Assembly: GCA_050014815.1 (NCBI GenBank)
Contig: JBEKCP010000015.1
Span: 1 to 26,840, forward strand
Direction of reading: 5' to 3'
Length of the DNA: 26,840 nucleotides
DNA from: JBEKCP01 sp050014815
Lineage (GTDB): Bacteria > Planctomycetota > Planctomycetia > Pirellulales > Thermoguttaceae
Position numbers and translations under genes: made by a program. The notes beneath the pieces were generated by a model. The model had not been told where the DNA came from and ran no database searches. It was given only the letters and a program-made list of their open reading frames with translations. Position 1 is the first letter of the stretch. Each line of letters starts with the position of its first letter. Below, one piece after another: positions 24,779 through 26,840 of the stretch.

Positions 24779-26644
24779 ATGGACGCTTGGATCAAGAACA
24801 TCAGCATGACAATCGTGTATGCGGCGGCCGTGGCGACGGCCCGGGCCGAGGAGGGGCATCCGCGAATACTGGTCACCAAGCCGCTGCTGGAGGCCATCCG
24901 CGCCGAGGCCCGGAAACCGGGGTCGCACCATCAACAGGTCTACAAGGCGATCAAGGAGCGCGTCGAGGCATCGTACAAGAACATGGCGCAGGCCTACGGG
25001 TCCGAGGAATCCGAAAAGACGCTCAAGCCGGACGACTACGCCTGGGGCTACCGCGCCCGCGAAACGGCCTTCCTGGCCATGCTGGCGATGACGCCCGAGG
25101 AGCAGAAGAAGTACGCCGAGTTGTCGTACAAGGCGGCGATGGAAACGGCCCTGCCCGGCGGCGCAAAGGCCAGCAGCCTGGCCGGCGCGATGGGCGCCAT
25201 GAGCATCGCCCTGGCCTACGATTGGAGTTGCCATGCGTGGACGCCCGAGCAACGGGCGGAGGTTCGCAAGCGTGCGATGACCCACCTGGGCGCCATGCTG
25301 GGAGGCCGCGGGAAGAGCGAGATCGGCTTCAATAAGGGGGGCGTGATCAACGGTTCCCAGTTGGTGCTGATGATCGCCTTGGGCGAGGAGACCAACCGCA
25401 AGGCCAACTACGGCGAGCTAAAATCGCGGTTGAAGCAGCACATGGAGACCGCTTGCGACCAATGGGGCGTTTCTCAGGAAGGCCCCGGCTACACCGAATA
25501 CCCCGCCTCGTTCCTTTTGCCGGCCGTCTTCGCCGCCCGGCAACTGGGCGACGACGACCTGATGAAAGTGGCCGCCACCCGAAGCTGGTGGAAACTGCTC
25601 ATGTACGGATACACCTTCATGGAGCAACCGCGCCGATCGGTGATGTGGGGCGTCGGCAGCGGCGCCAGCGTGGGCCAAGGCTGGGCAAGTTTGTTGCTCT
25701 GGACCGTGCCGCCCGACCAACTGCCGTACTACCTGTGGTGGTACAACCGCAATCAGGGAGTCAAGGCCGCGGTGAAACAGAAGTTCGACCCCGAACGGGG
25801 CAATTCGCCCTTCGCGATGATCTGCTATCCGATCGGAGTCGAGGAGAAGGACCCCAGCGGCGTGTTCCCCGCCGCCTATTACGACGAACTCCGCGGGTTC
25901 GCCTTGCTGCGCAATCGCTGGAAGGACTGGAACGACATCCAGGTGACGATTTCGGCCGACGCCATCCACGGGATTATTGGCTGGGACCAACCTGACGTGC
26001 TGGCGCTGAACCTTCTGGCCTACAATACGCGGTTCCTCGGCGGCCCGATCAAGACCCATGATATCAAGAACTACAGCTCGCTCCTGGTGGATGGGCGTTT
26101 CGGCAGTGGAAGTTCGACCGGAAAGCCCGACACCTTCGAACTCCGCAAGGACGGCGGCTACGCAATCGTCGACGGCGGCGAGCTGTACGCGGGCCTCAAG
26201 TGCGACTCGGCGAAACGGCACCTGTTGGTCCAATTCGCCGCCGACAAGAGCCAGGCTTTATTGTCCACAATGGATCGCATCAAGAGCAGTGCGTCGCACA
26301 CCTACACCTGGCAAGGCAACCTCGGTGGACCCGTGGACGACGACGGCGTGAAATCGACCGGCGGGCAAGAGGCCGGCCGGCCCATGTTCCTGCTGAAGGG
26401 CCGGAACAACGGCTTCGTCAAAGGCTGGGTGGTGCATCCGGCCGACGCCGTGGTGGAAGCCGCGGGCGACCCGCTGCGGATCAACGTCAAGGGCGGCGAT
26501 GCCGACATCTGGGTGGTCATGCTGGTGGGGCAGGGCGAGCCGCCCGCGGCCACGATCGCCGGCAGCGGGCTGGAGAGCGTTGTAACGGTGGCCGGCAACA
26601 AGGTGCGGTTCGACGCCAAGGCGAACCGGGTCAAGGCAGAATGA
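24779..26644 (+). CDS. Heparinase II/III-like exported polysaccharide lyase
   Basis: 621 residues; AGGAGAG lies 6 bases before ATG. A signal peptide is likely (ISMTIVYAAAVATARA). The N-terminal half is an alpha/alpha toroid as in heparinase-type lyases: HPRILVTKPLLEAIRAEA, SIALAYDWSCHAWTPEQR, VINGSQLVLMIALGEETN, EGPGYTEYPASFLLPAVF. The C-terminal half (from about 375, ELRGFALLRNRWKDWNDIQV) is the beta-sandwich portion, but the HxHxD-type sequence of the first lyase in this window is not obvious; DAIHGIIGWDQPD is the nearest equivalent. It may therefore act on a different substrate or be a weaker enzyme. Last gene of the DUF1549 operon; a lyase ends both the left and right sides of the locus. 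Confidence 0.7.
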   Translation: MDAWIKNISMTIVYAAAVATARAEEGHPRILVTKPLLEAIRAEARKPGSHHQQVYKAIKERVEASYKNMAQAYGSEESEKTLKPDDYAWGYRARETAFLAMLAMTPEEQKKYAELSYKAAMETALPGGAKASSLAGAMGAMSIALAYDWSCHAWTPEQRAEVRKRAMTHLGAMLGGRGKSEIGFNKGGVINGSQLVLMIALGEETNRKANYGELKSRLKQHMETACDQWGVSQEGPGYTEYPASFLLPAVFAARQLGDDDLMKVAATRSWWKLLMYGYTFMEQPRRSVMWGVGSGASVGQGWASLLLWTVPPDQLPYYLWWYNRNQGVKAAVKQKFDPERGNSPFAMICYPIGVEEKDPSGVFPAAYYDELRGFALLRNRWKDWNDIQVTISADAIHGIIGWDQPDVLALNLLAYNTRFLGGPIKTHDIKNYSSLLVDGRFGSGSSTGKPDTFELRKDGGYAIVDGGELYAGLKCDSAKRHLLVQFAADKSQALLSTMDRIKSSASHTYTWQGNLGGPVDDDGVKSTGGQEAGRPMFLLKGRNNGFVKGWVVHPADAVVEAAGDPLRINVKGGDADIWVVMLVGQGEPPAATIAGSGLESVVTVAGNKVRFDAKANRVKAE

Positions 26645-26754
26645 ATGATTGGAAATTGCATTCCTGCCCCAGGAGATGAGGCGCTGCCCAATTGGTATAT
26701 CTTGCCTATCCTGTCAATATCGGACCTGGCCCGTTTTCTTCCCCTTTTCTTCCC

Positions 26755-26840
26755 CAGCGCGGTCAGCAGCGCCCGCTTCTGGTGGCAGGAGGGGCAGGTG
26801 CAGCGCTGCTTGCAGGAAAAGGCCACGAACATCTCGTGCT
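26755..26840 (-). mobile_element. IS91-type transposase fragment (zinc-binding N-terminal domain), runs off the edge
   Basis: Read from the right edge, the minus strand encodes HEMFVAFSCKQRCTCPSCH and QKRALLTAL. This is the Cys-rich zinc-binding segment of IS91-family/Y2 transposases (pattern FSCK-x-R-x-x-CPSC-x-x-KR). After TAL the homology stops abruptly and a basic low-complexity stretch follows (GKKRGRKRAR, about 26716-26754), so the copy is truncated here. The 5' part lies outside the window. Confidence 0.65.

Overview
The window looks like a high-GC planctomycete chromosome segment (Pirellulales-like by gene content; the exact taxon cannot be read from sequence alone). The pointers are a DUF1549/DUF1553 gene next to a DUF1501 gene and a PPC-domain gene, two proteins resembling the alpha subunit of hydrazine synthase with c-type heme motifs, heparinase II/III-like lyases, and a XylR-type AraC regulator. 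Most products carry signal peptides, so the locus appears devoted to envelope or periplasmic handling of a complex polysaccharide plus sugar-acid metabolism.

Layout. (1) 3-2375 (+): heparinase II/III-like lyase, cut by the window edge. (2) 2388-4571 (+): an operator/promoter, then an atypical SDR-fold epimerase-like protein and a DHDPS/NAL-family aldolase. (3) 4568-4891 (-): a decayed chimeric gene remnant ending in a copy of a 113-bp repeat. (4) 13451 down to 4892 (-): an operator/promoter and a three-gene operon encoding a sialidase-propeller-like exported protein, an HzsA-like cytochrome fused to an FGE/SUMF1-like domain, and a shorter HzsA-like cytochrome. (5) 13543-14709 (-): the XylR/AraC-type regulator, divergent from an operator/promoter that now drives only an internally deleted PQQ-propeller pseudogene. 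(6) 15126-17297: a hypothetical protein with an internal duplication, gene remnants and a 21-bp minisatellite. (7) 17398-26644 (+): a fourth operator/promoter followed by DUF1549/DUF1553, DUF1501, PPC, an FHA-RidA fusion and a second heparinase-like lyase. (8) 26755-26840 (-): an IS91-type transposase fragment at the right edge.

Main finding. Four intergenic regions share one composite element: AACACGAATTG, 6-7 bases, GCGAACA, then a perfect TATAAT 12, 19, 19 or 26 bp further on, always oriented toward the downstream gene. It sits before the epimerase/aldolase pair, the HzsA-like operon, the DUF1549 operon and the pseudogene. The copy beside the regulator gene abuts that gene's own TTGACA -35 box. 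I infer that the XylR-type regulator is the cognate factor, that it activates the four promoters and that it may control itself. The window would then be a locally regulated polysaccharide or uronate utilisation locus.

No tRNA, rRNA or CRISPR array was seen. All family assignments come from motif recognition, not database searches.
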